In this document: piece by piece, positions 22,863 through 32,163 of the stretch
How positions within the stretch are numbered: the stretch's first letter is position 1
How the letters are laid out: each line of letters opens with the position of its first letter
Origin: Cloacibacterium sp046296655
GTDB lineage: Bacteria > Bacteroidota > Bacteroidia > Flavobacteriales > Weeksellaceae
Assembly: GCA_046296655.1 (NCBI GenBank)
Contig: JBKBLE010000019.1
Span: 1-43,766, forward strand
DNA length: 43,766 nt
Direction of reading: 5' to 3'
Position numbers and translations under genes: made by a program
Notes under the pieces: model-generated
The model's database searches: none
What the model saw: only the letters and a program-made list of their open reading frames with translations
Told to the model about the DNA's origin: nothing

Positions 22863-25628
22863 ATGGCTACAACAGCAAAAAATGAAAAGTATGTGTATTC
22901 CTTTGGTGGTGGTAAAGCCGATGGAAATGAGTCAATGAAGAATCTACTTGGTGGAAAAGGTGCTAACTTAGCAGAAATGGCAGGTCATAAAGATCTTAAA
23001 CTACCTGTTCCTCCCGGTTTTACCATCACTACAGAAGTATGTACGTATTTTTACGATAATAAAAGACAATATCCTTCTACATTAGAAAAGCAAATAAAAG
23101 ATGCACTTGCTCAAGTTGAAAAATTAATGGGCAAAAAATTCGGAGATGTTAAAAATCCTTTATTAATGTCTGTTCGTTCTGGTGCTAGAAAATCTATGCC
23201 AGGAATGATGGATACCGTTCTTAATATTGGTCTTAATGACGAAACTATCCAAGGTCTTATCGCAGAAAGCGGTGACGAAAGATTTGCTTACGATGCTTAC
23301 AGAAGATTGGTAATGATGTATGCAGACGTAGTAATCGAAAAAGCAGGTGGTATGGAACCAGCGAAAGGTATTGGTATCCGTAAAATCATGGACGAAAGAT
23401 TAGAAGAAGTTAAAAAAGAAAAAGGCGTAGAATTAGACACTGATCTTTCTGCTGATGATCTTAAAAAATTAGTAAAAGAATTCAAAGCTTTAACTAAAAA
23501 ACACCTAAAACAAGATTTCCCTGAAACTCCTTGGGATCAATTAATGGGAGGTGTAGGTGCTGTATTCGCTTCTTGGAATGGTAAACGTGCGATTGAATAC
23601 AGAAGAATCGAAAATATTCCAGATGAATGGGGAACTGCTGTAAACGTACAAGCTATGGTATTCGGTAACATGGGTAATGACTCTTGTACTGGTGTAGCTT
23701 TCACTAGAAACCCAGGAAACGGTGAAAATAAATTCTATGGAGAATATTTAGTAAATGCTCAAGGAGAAGACGTAGTAGCAGGTATCAGAACTCCAGCTCC
23801 TATCAATCAATATTCTAAAAATGACCACAGTAAAAATTTAATTACTCTAGAGAAATTAATGCCAGAGCAATACAAAGAGCTTGATGAAATTCAACAAAGA
23901 TTAGAAAAACACTACAAAGACATGCAAGATATAGAATTTACCATCGAAAAAGGTAAACTATACATGCTACAATGTAGAGTGGGTAAAAGAAATGGTGTAG
24001 CTGCAGTAAAAATGGCTGCTGATATGTACAAAGAAGGAATGATTGATGCAGAAACTGCAATCCTTAGAGTAAATCCTAATCAGTTGGTAGAATTATTATT
24101 ACCAATGTTCGACCCAGACATCGAAAAAACTCATAAAGTAATTGCTAAAGGTTTACCAGCTGGTCCTGGTGGTGCTGTAGGTAGAGTAGTATTCTCTTCA
24201 GAAGATGCTGTAGAATGGGCTTCTAAAGGAGAAAAAGTAATCCTAGTAAGAGAAGAGACTTCTCCAGAAGATGTAGATGGTATGCACAAGTCTGAAGCAA
24301 TTCTTACTACAAAAGGTGGTATGACTTCTCACGCAGCTTTAGTAGCTAGAGGTTGGGGTAAATGTTGTATCGTAGGATGTAGCGAAATCTCTATCCACGA
24401 TAAAGAAAAATATTTTGTAACCAAAGACGGTAAAAAAATAAAAGAAGGAGATTGGATATCTCTAAACGGTAGTAAAGGAACTGTTTACGAAGGTTCTTTA
24501 CCTTTAATTGATGTAGATTTAAATAAAAATCAATCTTACAAACAATTGATGACTTTAGTAGATAAATACAAAACAATGGGTGTAAGAACCAATGCTGATA
24601 CACCTAAAGATGCAGAACAAGCAACTTATTTTGGAGCAGAAGGTATCGGATTATTCAGAACAGAGCACATGTTCTACGGTGAAGGTAGTGATAAACCATT
24701 ATTCTTATTAAGAAAAATGATCATGAGTGACACCGAACAAGAACGTAAATCAGCGCTTAATGAATTGTTCACTTTCGTGAAGAGAGATATTAAAGCTACA
24801 TTAGAAGTAATGAAAGGAAATCCAGTAACCATCAGATTACTAGACCCACCATTACACGAATTTGTACCTCACGATAAAGCAAAATTACAAGAGTTATCTA
24901 AAGAGTTAGGTGTAAGCATGAGCATCTTAAACAGAAGAATCCATGCATTACACGAAAACAACCCAATGCTTGGTCACAGAGGTGTACGTTTAGGAGTTTC
25001 TTATCCAGAAATTACCGAAATGCAAGTAAGAGCAATCTTCGAAGCAGCTGCAGAATTACAAAAAGAAGGCGTAAAAGCATTCCCAGAAATTATGATTCCT
25101 GTAACTTGCGGTAGACACGAGCTTTCTCACCAAAAAGCCATCGTAGATAAAGTTTACGATGAAACTTTAGAGAAATTAGGTGTTAAAAAAATTCCTTACC
25201 TATACGGAACCATGATTGAAACTCCTAGAGCAGCACTTAAAGCAGATTCTATGGCAATGGTAGCAGACTTCTTCAGCTTTGGTACTAATGACTTAACTCA
25301 AATGTCTTTCGGTTTCTCTAGAGATGATATTGGTGGATTCTTACCTAAATATTTAGACCTTAAATTGTTACCAGGAGATCCATTCGTATCTATTGACCAA
25401 TCTGGTGTAGGCGAATTAATCAAAATCGGTGTAGAAAGAGGTAGAAAAACAAAACCAAACTTAAAAGTAGGTATTTGTGGTGAGCACGGTGGTGATGCAG
25501 AATCAGTGAAATTCTGTCATTCTATCGGTATGAATTATGTAAGTTGTTCTCCATTTAGAGTTCCTATCGCTAGATTAGCTGCTGCACAAGCTGCAATCGA
25601 AGATAAAAAATATGTGAAAACTTCATAA
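22863..25628 (+). CDS. ppdK: Pyruvate, phosphate dikinase
   Basis: Reversible conversion of pyruvate, ATP and phosphate to PEP, AMP and pyrophosphate; it can work in gluconeogenesis or in PPi-linked glycolysis. The 921-residue protein has an N-terminal ATP-grasp domain (GGKGANLAEMAG, SVRSGARKSMPGMMDTVLN), the swivelling phosphohistidine domain (GGMTSHAALVARGWGKCCIVG, His490), and a C-terminal TIM barrel with GLFRTEHMF, RIHALHENNPMLGHRGVRLG, SFGTNDLTQMSFGFSRDD and GICGEHGGD. All domains and catalytic residues appear intact, and the length fits the family. It is followed by a terminator and then the glycogen genes; the 220-base upstream gap holds the fabH terminator and paired operator-like repeats. 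Confidence 0.97.
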   Translation: MATTAKNEKYVYSFGGGKADGNESMKNLLGGKGANLAEMAGHKDLKLPVPPGFTITTEVCTYFYDNKRQYPSTLEKQIKDALAQVEKLMGKKFGDVKNPLLMSVRSGARKSMPGMMDTVLNIGLNDETIQGLIAESGDERFAYDAYRRLVMMYADVVIEKAGGMEPAKGIGIRKIMDERLEEVKKEKGVELDTDLSADDLKKLVKEFKALTKKHLKQDFPETPWDQLMGGVGAVFASWNGKRAIEYRRIENIPDEWGTAVNVQAMVFGNMGNDSCTGVAFTRNPGNGENKFYGEYLVNAQGEDVVAGIRTPAPINQYSKNDHSKNLITLEKLMPEQYKELDEIQQRLEKHYKDMQDIEFTIEKGKLYMLQCRVGKRNGVAAVKMAADMYKEGMIDAETAILRVNPNQLVELLLPMFDPDIEKTHKVIAKGLPAGPGGAVGRVVFSSEDAVEWASKGEKVILVREETSPEDVDGMHKSEAILTTKGGMTSHAALVARGWGKCCIVGCSEISIHDKEKYFVTKDGKKIKEGDWISLNGSKGTVYEGSLPLIDVDLNKNQSYKQLMTLVDKYKTMGVRTNADTPKDAEQATYFGAEGIGLFRTEHMFYGEGSDKPLFLLRKMIMSDTEQERKSALNELFTFVKRDIKATLEVMKGNPVTIRLLDPPLHEFVPHDKAKLQELSKELGVSMSILNRRIHALHENNPMLGHRGVRLGVSYPEITEMQVRAIFEAAAELQKEGVKAFPEIMIPVTCGRHELSHQKAIVDKVYDETLEKLGVKKIPYLYGTMIETPRAALKADSMAMVADFFSFGTNDLTQMSFGFSRDDIGGFLPKYLDLKLLPGDPFVSIDQSGVGELIKIGVERGRKTKPNLKVGICGEHGGDAESVKFCHSIGMNYVSCSPFRVPIARLAAAQAAIEDKKYVKTS

Positions 25629-25651
25629 CAATATTTATAATTAACAATGAT

Positions 25652-25679
25652 AAGCCGCGTAGAATTTTCTATGCGGCTT
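25652..25679 (+). terminator. Terminator after ppdK
   Basis: Stem AAGCCGCGTAGAA / TTCTATGCGGCTT (13 bp with one G-T pair, 2-base gap) followed by CTCTTTTT. It separates ppdK from the glycogen genes. Confidence 0.88.
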
Positions 25680-25789
25680 CTCTTTTTACTAAATTTAAGA
25701 AACATTTAACCTCCTAAAACTTTGTACTCTCGTTTACTTGCAGTAAATTAGTGTGTTTATTTAACATTCCTAAAAATACTAAAATCACC

Positions 25790-27745
25790 ATGACTTACCA
25801 AGTAGTGCCTCATTCTCTTTTTTCTGAATTTGATATCCATCTTTTCCGTGAAGGAAAACACTTTAAACTCTACGAAAAAATGGGTTCTCATAAAGTAGAA
25901 ATAGACGGTAAAACAGGAATCTATTTTGCGGTGTGGGCTCCTAATGCTAAACAAGTTTCCGTAATTGGAGATTTCAATAATTGGGATTCTAGAGTTTCTG
26001 AACTTAAAATCCGATGGGATGGTTCTGGGATTTGGGAAGGCTTTATAGAAGGCTTAGATTTTGGTGTGATTTACAAATATGGTATTCAAACATATAGCGG
26101 TGCTTATTTAGAAAAAGGCGATCCTTATGCTTTAAAGTGGCAACAAACCATTCAGGCGGCTTCTATTGTAGATACTACTTTCTACGAATGGAAAGACCAA
26201 GAATGGATGAAAAATCGCCATCAAAAAAATTCTTTAGAATCTCCTATTTCGGTTTATGAAGTTCATTTGGCTTCTTGGATGAGAGGAACAGATGATCCTA
26301 ATCGTTTTTTCACGTACAGGGAAATTGCAGAAAGACTCGTTCCTTATGTTAAAGAAATGAATTTTACACATGTAGAATTTATGCCTGTGATGGAATATCC
26401 TTTTGATCCAAGCTGGGGTTACCAAATTACAGGTTTCTACGCAGCGAGTTCTCGTTTTGGAACGCCACAAGATTTAATGTATTTAATAGAAGAATTGCAC
26501 AAAAATGAAATTGGCGTAATTCTCGATTGGGTTCCTTCCCATTTTCCGGGAGATGCGAATGGTTTGCATTATTTTGATGGAAGTTTTCTCTACGAACATG
26601 AAGACCCAAGAAAAGGATTCCACCCCGATTGGAAATCCCATATTTTCAACTACGGAAGATACGAAGTAAAATCTTTCCTGATTTCCAATGCTTGTTTTTG
26701 GCTCGATAGATATCATGCAGATGGTTTACGTGTAGATGCAGTACGTTCTATGCTTGAGTTAGATTATTCTAGAGCAGATGGAGAATGGGAGCCAAATAAA
26801 TATGGAGACAATAGAAATCTAGAAGCGATAGATTTCATCAAAGAGATGAATACAATTGTGTACAGAGAATTTCCAGATATACAAATGATTGCAGAAGATA
26901 GCAGTGACTTTCCAAAAGTTACCAAACCTGTTTATGACGGAGGTCTCGGCTTCGGGATGAAATGGATGATGGGCTGGATGCACGATACACTAAAGTATTT
27001 CAAAGAAGATCCTATTGCCAGAAAATATCATCATCATAAACTCACTTTCAGTACCATGTACATGAATAATGAGAACTACATGTTGCCATTATCTCATGAC
27101 GAAGTAGTACACGGAAAAAGCAGTTTGATTTTTAAAATGCAAGGTGACGAATGGCAGAAACACGCCAATTTAAGAGCATTGTATACCTATATGTACACGC
27201 ATCCAGGTAATAAATTGCTTTTCATGGGTGGTGAATTTGGGCAAACTCACGAATGGGATTTTAGCCAAAGTTTAGATTGGCATCTTCTACAATATCCTAT
27301 ACATCAAGGATTGCAGAATTTTGTGAAAAATTTGAATACGGTTTTCAAATCCGAAAAAGCACTTTACGAAAATAATTTTAATCCATACGGTTTTGAATGG
27401 ATTGAAGCCGATGATGCAGATAATTCTATCTATGTTTTTCTAAGAAAAGGAAAATCTGAAGATGAAGTACTCATGTCTGTATTGAATCTTACTCCTAGAA
27501 CTTTCGATTATAAAATTGGGATAGAAGAAGGAACAAAATGGAAAGTGATTCTTAATTCAGATGCTCCAGAATTTGGAGGAAGTGGAGTAGTTCCAGAAAT
27601 CAAATGGTACGAAGAAACTCCTTGGAATAATAAACCCAATTCTATGATTGTTACTTTGCCTCCGCTTTCAGGAATTATTTTAAAGCAAACGGAGAAAACT
27701 AAAAAGAACCAAGTAAAAAGAGCCAATAAAAAAGTAAAAAAATAA
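25790..27745 (+). CDS. glgB: 1,4-alpha-glucan branching enzyme
   Basis: Makes alpha-1,6 branches in glycogen by moving cut alpha-1,4 chains. The 651-residue protein (ATG at 25790; the earlier ATG at 25751 adds 13 unlike residues) has an N-terminal CBM48 module (FAVWAPNAKQVSVIGDFNNW) and a GH13 barrel: EVHLASW, VILDWVPSHFPGD, GLRVDAVRSML (nucleophile Asp), MIAEDSSD (acid/base Glu), LPLSHDEVVHGK. A C-terminal beta domain follows, then a Lys-rich tail (KKNQVKRANKKVKK). First of three glycogen synthesis genes on this strand; glgA follows after 65 bases containing a CATC-rich repeat. Confidence 0.96.
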   Translation: MTYQVVPHSLFSEFDIHLFREGKHFKLYEKMGSHKVEIDGKTGIYFAVWAPNAKQVSVIGDFNNWDSRVSELKIRWDGSGIWEGFIEGLDFGVIYKYGIQTYSGAYLEKGDPYALKWQQTIQAASIVDTTFYEWKDQEWMKNRHQKNSLESPISVYEVHLASWMRGTDDPNRFFTYREIAERLVPYVKEMNFTHVEFMPVMEYPFDPSWGYQITGFYAASSRFGTPQDLMYLIEELHKNEIGVILDWVPSHFPGDANGLHYFDGSFLYEHEDPRKGFHPDWKSHIFNYGRYEVKSFLISNACFWLDRYHADGLRVDAVRSMLELDYSRADGEWEPNKYGDNRNLEAIDFIKEMNTIVYREFPDIQMIAEDSSDFPKVTKPVYDGGLGFGMKWMMGWMHDTLKYFKEDPIARKYHHHKLTFSTMYMNNENYMLPLSHDEVVHGKSSLIFKMQGDEWQKHANLRALYTYMYTHPGNKLLFMGGEFGQTHEWDFSQSLDWHLLQYPIHQGLQNFVKNLNTVFKSEKALYENNFNPYGFEWIEADDADNSIYVFLRKGKSEDEVLMSVLNLTPRTFDYKIGIEEGTKWKVILNSDAPEFGGSGVVPEIKWYEETPWNNKPNSMIVTLPPLSGIILKQTEKTKKNQVKRANKKVKK

Positions 27746-27766
27746 GATGAAAAATGAATGCTAAAA

Positions 27767-27796
27767 CATCCATCTTCCATCACCCATCATCCAACA
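27767..27796. repeat. CATC-rich intergenic repeat between glgB and glgA
   Basis: Degenerate short copies of CATCCATC / CATCACCCATC ending in ATCATCCAACA. The last 11 bases recur exactly at 38717-38727 in a similar intergenic tract. No coding signal is visible. Confidence 0.7.
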
Positions 27797-27810
27797 AAAA
27801 TATTTAAAAA

Positions 27811-29220
27811 ATGAAAGTTTTCCATTTAAGCGTAGAATGTTTTCCGGTAGCTAAAGTAGGCGGTTTAGCAGATGTAGTAGGTGCGCTTCCTAAATACCAA
27901 ACCAAAATGGGAATTGATGCCAAAGTAGTAATGCCTTGGTATAATAAACCATTTGTAAACGAGAACGAATTCGAAGTAGTTTTTGATGGTTTTATTCATC
28001 AGATTCATCACATGTACCAAGTTTTGGTCATGAAAGAAAAACATAATGTTTTAGGATACGAATTGTATTTGGTGAAAATTCCAGGATTGTTAGATAGAGA
28101 TCAAGTCTATGGTTATTTTGATGAAAGTCAGCAGTTTATAGCATTTCAGCATGCGGTTTTGCATTGGCTTTCTGCAATGGAAATTCGTCCAGATGTCTTG
28201 CATTGTCATGATTATCATACAGGTTTAGTTCCTTTTATGGTAGAACATTGTCAAGATTTTGACTTTTTAAAAGGCGTAAAAACCGTAGGAACCATTCATA
28301 ATGGGGAATATCAAGGTACGATGGATTGGCAAATGTCTAATTATATGCCACGTTTTGACGCTTGGAAATGGGGACTGCTCGATTGGAACGGAAGAATTAA
28401 TCCTTTGGCAACTATGATTAAGTGCTGTCATGAATTTACTGCAGTTTCTCAAGGTTATATGCATGAATTGTTTGAAGATGCTCAAGGTTTGCAAGATTTA
28501 ATTAGACAAGAACACAGAAAAGCCCATGGAATCATCAATGGAATAGATACAGAAGTATGGAATCCTATGACGGATATAATGCTTAACGATCATTATTCTA
28601 TAGAGAACGTTGAAGAAGGAAAAGAAAAAAATAAAAAATGGCTTTGTGAAGAATATGGTTTGAATCCAGAACTTCCGCTTTTTGCATTTATTGGAAGATT
28701 TGCTCGCGAAAAAGGAGCAGATATGTTGCCAGATATTGTAAGAAGAAGTATCACAGAAACTGAAGGTGCTTTAAATATTCTCATTTTAGGTTCTGGAAAC
28801 CCACAAATAGAAAATACATTAAAACAACTTCAAGAAGAATTTCATGTGAATTTTGCGATGGATTTAGGATACAATGAAGCTTTGTCACACAAGATTTACG
28901 CAGGTGCAGATTTCTTATTGATGCCTTCTCGAGTAGAACCTTGTGGATTGAATCAAATGTATGCCATGAGATACGGAACTATCCCAATTGTACGTTATAC
29001 AGGTGGTCTGAAAGATACCGTAACAGACATTTCTTCAGGAGGTTATGGTTTAAATTATACCTTCCCGGGAACTGATGATGCTGTACATGCCATCAAAAGA
29101 GCACTGTATTTATATGATGATAAAGAAGAAATGCAAAATTTACGAAAAACAATAATGAATTTGGACTTTTCTTGGCAGAAATCTGCTGAAAATTATGTAA
29201 ATTTATATCGTAAAAATTAA
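27811..29220 (+). CDS. glgA: Glycogen synthase (GT5)
   Basis: Transfers glucose from ADP-glucose onto growing alpha-1,4-glucan. The 469-residue protein has the two Rossmann-like GT-B lobes: the N-terminal ADP-glucose loop AKVGGLADVVGALPK (about 14-28), the HCHDYHTGL motif, and C-terminal LFAFIGRFAREKGADML, MPSRVEPCGLNQMYAMRYG and PIVRYTGGLKDTV. The length is typical. It sits between glgB and glgC, with gaps of 65 and 67 bases and no terminator hairpin, so one transcript is likely. GlgC supplies its substrate. Confidence 0.96.
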   Translation: MKVFHLSVECFPVAKVGGLADVVGALPKYQTKMGIDAKVVMPWYNKPFVNENEFEVVFDGFIHQIHHMYQVLVMKEKHNVLGYELYLVKIPGLLDRDQVYGYFDESQQFIAFQHAVLHWLSAMEIRPDVLHCHDYHTGLVPFMVEHCQDFDFLKGVKTVGTIHNGEYQGTMDWQMSNYMPRFDAWKWGLLDWNGRINPLATMIKCCHEFTAVSQGYMHELFEDAQGLQDLIRQEHRKAHGIINGIDTEVWNPMTDIMLNDHYSIENVEEGKEKNKKWLCEEYGLNPELPLFAFIGRFAREKGADMLPDIVRRSITETEGALNILILGSGNPQIENTLKQLQEEFHVNFAMDLGYNEALSHKIYAGADFLLMPSRVEPCGLNQMYAMRYGTIPIVRYTGGLKDTVTDISSGGYGLNYTFPGTDDAVHAIKRALYLYDDKEEMQNLRKTIMNLDFSWQKSAENYVNLYRKN

Positions 29221-29287
29221 ATAGAGTTTCTTTTAAGGAAGTCTATTTTCGCTTTTTATAAAATTTCAAAATAAAACCACAAAATAT

Positions 29288-30559
29288 ATGAAACCAAGTG
29301 TTATATCTATTGTATTAGGAGGAGGTAGAGGTAGTAGATTATTTCCTCTTACAGATAGGCGTTCCAAGCCCGCAGTTCCCATCGCAGGGAAATACAGATT
29401 AGTAGACATTCCTATTTCTAATTGCCTTAATTCTGGCTTTAATAGAATTTTGGTGCTTACTCAGTTTAACTCGGCGTCGCTTAATTCTCATATTAAAAAT
29501 ACCTATCACTTTGATATTTTTAGCAAAGGTTTTGTGGATATTTTGGCAGCTGAACAAAGCACAGATAACGAAAATTGGTATCAAGGAACAGCAGATGCAG
29601 TAAGACAATCTATGCGTCATTTAGACAAATATGATTATGATTATATTCTCATTCTTTCTGGTGACCAATTGTATCAGATGGATTTCAAAGAAATGATAGA
29701 TTTCCACATCGAAAAAGGCGGAGACATCACCATTGCTACCATTCCTGTAAACAGTAAAGATGCTACTGGTTTTGGAATTTTAAAAGCCAATGACGAAAAC
29801 CAAATTACTTCTTTCGTAGAAAAACCATCTGCAGACGTTTTACCAGATTGGACTTCTGAGGTTTCTGATGATATGAAACAACAAGGTAGAGATTACCTCG
29901 CTTCTATGGGAATTTATGTATTTAATAAAAAAGTTTTGAAAAAAATGTTTGAGGAAGACAAAGGAGATGACTTTGGCAAAGACCTCATTCCAAATGCAAT
30001 CAATAACGGATATAATACGCTAAGTTACCAATACGAAGGATATTGGACAGATATAGGAACCATCGGTTCTTTCTTCGAAGCGAATATGGATTTAACCAAT
30101 GAATTGCCAAAATTCAATATGTTTAGCAAATCACCAATTTATACAAGACCAAGAATGTTGCCGCCATCTAAAATCAATGGTTCTTTCGTGAATAAAGCCA
30201 TTTTTGCGGACGGATGTATTATTATGGCAGATAAAATAGAGCATTCGATTATTGGGAACAGAACGAGAATAGAAAAAGGAAGTACCGTCATTCGTTCTTA
30301 TATCATGGGAGCAGATTACTACCAAAATACTGAAGACATGGCAGAAAATGAAGCTAAAGGCATTCCAAACATTGGGGTAGGTAAATTCTGTTACATAGAA
30401 AATGCTATTTTAGATAAAAACTGTCGTATTGGGAATAATGTAAGGATTATAGGCAGTAAACATTTACCCGATGGAGATTTCAAAACCCATTCTATAAAAG
30501 ACGGAATAATCGTGGTGAAAAAAGATGCCATCATAAAAGATGGAACAATGATACCATAG
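29288..30559 (+). CDS. glgC: Glucose-1-phosphate adenylyltransferase
   Basis: Forms ADP-glucose and pyrophosphate from glucose-1-phosphate and ATP, the committed step of bacterial glycogen synthesis. The 423-residue protein shows the N-terminal nucleotidyltransferase core GGGRGSRLFPLTDRRSKPAVP with YRLVDIPISNCLNSG, then GTADAVRQ, the metal-binding LSGDQLYQMDF, FVEKP and GYWTDIGTIGSFFEANMDL. A C-terminal left-handed beta-helix follows, with hexapeptide-type repeats (IEKGSTVIRSYIMG, AILDKNCRIGNNVRI). It is last in the glgB-glgA-glgC set and followed by a strong terminator. Allosteric control is usual in the family, but the effector is not evident. Confidence 0.96.
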   Translation: MKPSVISIVLGGGRGSRLFPLTDRRSKPAVPIAGKYRLVDIPISNCLNSGFNRILVLTQFNSASLNSHIKNTYHFDIFSKGFVDILAAEQSTDNENWYQGTADAVRQSMRHLDKYDYDYILILSGDQLYQMDFKEMIDFHIEKGGDITIATIPVNSKDATGFGILKANDENQITSFVEKPSADVLPDWTSEVSDDMKQQGRDYLASMGIYVFNKKVLKKMFEEDKGDDFGKDLIPNAINNGYNTLSYQYEGYWTDIGTIGSFFEANMDLTNELPKFNMFSKSPIYTRPRMLPPSKINGSFVNKAIFADGCIIMADKIEHSIIGNRTRIEKGSTVIRSYIMGADYYQNTEDMAENEAKGIPNIGVGKFCYIENAILDKNCRIGNNVRIIGSKHLPDGDFKTHSIKDGIIVVKKDAIIKDGTMIP

Positions 30560-30577
30560 AGTTTTTTTATTTTTAGG

Positions 30578-30615
30578 AAATCGGGCTTGTAATTTTTTTG
30601 CAAGCCCGATTTTTA
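30578..30615 (+). terminator. Terminator after glgC, overlapping the next promoter
   Basis: Stem AAATCGGGCTTG / CAAGCCCGATTT with a T-rich loop and a following T run. The TTG of the next gene's promoter lies at the loop-stem junction. Confidence 0.9.
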
Positions 30616-30627
30616 ATTCTAAATTTG
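30598..30627 (+). promoter_or_regulatory. Consensus promoter for the exported protein gene at 30647
   Basis: TTG-N19-TAAATTTG, an exact Bacteroidota consensus with the same elements and spacing as the ahcY promoter. The start point is near 30631-30634, leaving a leader of about 13-16 bases. Confidence 0.8.
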
Positions 30628-30646
30628 CTCAACAAAAATTAAACAA

Positions 30647-31051
30647 ATGAAAAAAATCAAATTTTTATTCACGGTAATGGCTGTGTTCTTTATGAGCCAA
30701 GTTGTTTCTGCGCAAACCAGCGAATGGAAAGAAAAAACTGAGTTTCATAAAATCATGAGCCAAACATTTCACCCTGCCGAAGAAGGAAATTTTGCACCGA
30801 TTAAAAGCAGAATAGATGAAATGGAAACCAAAGCAGTTGCTTTCAAAAACTCAGAAATTCCAGCAGACTTCGGTAATAAAGATGCCATTAAAAAATCTTT
30901 GAAAAAATTAGTGAAAGAGACGAAAGCTTTCAATAAAAAAATTAAATCTGGAGCATCAGATGAAGCCCTTAAAAATGATTTTATGGCTCTTCATGATACG
31001 TTTCACACGATTGTAGGTCTTTGCAAAGCAGAAGACGAGCACGAACATTAA
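30647..31051 (+). CDS. Exported helical protein of unknown function
   Basis: A 134-residue protein with a signal peptide (about 1-22, ending VSAQ). The mature part looks all-helical (EKTEFHKIMSQTFHPAEEGNF; IKKSLKKLVKETKAFNKKI; FMALHDTFHTIVGLCKAEDEHEH), with five histidines and one cysteine near the C-terminus. The layout recalls small periplasmic four-helix proteins that bind heme or metals, such as the cytochrome c' type, but no CxxCH heme motif is present, so I give no function. It has a consensus promoter and its own terminator, so it is probably expressed alone. Confidence 0.75.
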   Translation: MKKIKFLFTVMAVFFMSQVVSAQTSEWKEKTEFHKIMSQTFHPAEEGNFAPIKSRIDEMETKAVAFKNSEIPADFGNKDAIKKSLKKLVKETKAFNKKIKSGASDEALKNDFMALHDTFHTIVGLCKAEDEHEH

Positions 31052-31065
31052 TCTATAATTATATG

Positions 31066-31115
31066 TAATGAGTAGTCTGCAAAAGATACAATTTGCTGAT
31101 TACTCATTATTTTTT
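31066..31115 (+). terminator. Terminator after the exported helical protein
   Basis: Long inverted repeat TAATGAGTAGTC / GATTACTCATTA (11 of 12 paired) around a 20-base loop, followed by a T run. Confidence 0.7.
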
Positions 31116-31125
31116 AACCTATATT

Positions 31126-32163
31126 ATGCGTTGGTATAAATTTGTAATTTATATAAGTATCTTTTTGTTTTCGGTGTATGCCGTTTCTATGCTTTTTATA
31201 GAAGAAAGCAAAAGTTTTACTGTTGAAAAAGAAATTAATTATCCTATTGATAAGGTTTTTCCTCAGTTTAATAATTTGCAGAATTTCACGCAATGGAATG
31301 AATTTTTTGTTTCTAAAGAAGATTATACGTTCGCATATTACACGCCTTATGAAGGTCAAGGCTCTTCTTTGAACTATCAGAATAAGAAAAATGAATCTGA
31401 TTATGGTGATTTTTTCATTCGTTATGAAAACCCTTTATCCACGCTTAAATATCAATTGTTTGAAGGGAAAAACGTTAATCCATACAGTATTAATGTAAAA
31501 TTTGTTCCACAAGGAAATAAAACCAAAGTCATTTGGTTTGTTCACACGCCTAGATTGCCATTCTTGAAACGTTCGCTTAATCTGCTTTCGGAAGATTTCG
31601 TAGCAGGAAATATAGACCAATCTATGGTAAATCTATCTCAACTCTTGAGTGGAAAAGTAGACAAAGAAATTTTACTTTCTAAAATTAAATATGATACACT
31701 CATGGTTGAAAAACAAGACAGCCAGTTGCTTTTGGGAATCAATGTTTCGAGTGTGAATAAAAAAGGAGATTTAATTAAAAATATAGAACTGAATCACAAT
31801 AAAGTCATCAGTTTGGTTACCAAAGATTTAGGTAAAAAGGAAGATGAATTTGGAGTTCCGGTTTTAATTACAGAGCCAGGAAGTTATAAAGACAAAGAGG
31901 TTTCTTATTTCTATGGTGTTCCCGTGAAAAAAAGAGAAGGACTTTCTGATAATAATTTCAATTTCCGTACTTTGAATGCTTCGGAAAACTATATTATGTA
32001 TTACAAAGGGAGATATGAAAATAGAATAAAAGTGATTGCTCAACTCTTGCAAAAAGCTCAAAAAGACAGCATGAGAAATGGTCAGTTACAAGAAACTTTC
32101 ATAGAAGCTCCGAATGCAAAAAAAGAAGTGACCATAAAAATTTCTTTGCCAGTTTATAGATAG
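31126..32163 (+). CDS. Membrane-anchored SRPBCC plus GyrI-like protein
   Basis: A 345-residue protein (ATG at 31126, MRWYKFVIYI) with one N-terminal membrane helix (about 5-24). An SRPBCC-like domain follows (about 30-175: KEINYPIDKVFPQFNNLQNFTQWN, VWFVHTPRL-type strands). The C-terminal domain (about 200-345) resembles GyrI-like effector-binding domains: paired strands, then YIMYYKGRYENRIKVIAQLLQ and the closing EVTIKISLPV. The predicted topology puts both domains on the periplasmic side. Both folds bind small hydrophobic or cationic ligands elsewhere; the ligand here is unknown. No DNA-binding domain is present, so it is not a classical AraC- or MerR-type regulator. An earlier TTG start at 31093 lies in the preceding terminator and is rejected. 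Confidence 0.75.
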   Translation: MRWYKFVIYISIFLFSVYAVSMLFIEESKSFTVEKEINYPIDKVFPQFNNLQNFTQWNEFFVSKEDYTFAYYTPYEGQGSSLNYQNKKNESDYGDFFIRYENPLSTLKYQLFEGKNVNPYSINVKFVPQGNKTKVIWFVHTPRLPFLKRSLNLLSEDFVAGNIDQSMVNLSQLLSGKVDKEILLSKIKYDTLMVEKQDSQLLLGINVSSVNKKGDLIKNIELNHNKVISLVTKDLGKKEDEFGVPVLITEPGSYKDKEVSYFYGVPVKKREGLSDNNFNFRTLNASENYIMYYKGRYENRIKVIAQLLQKAQKDSMRNGQLQETFIEAPNAKKEVTIKISLPVYR

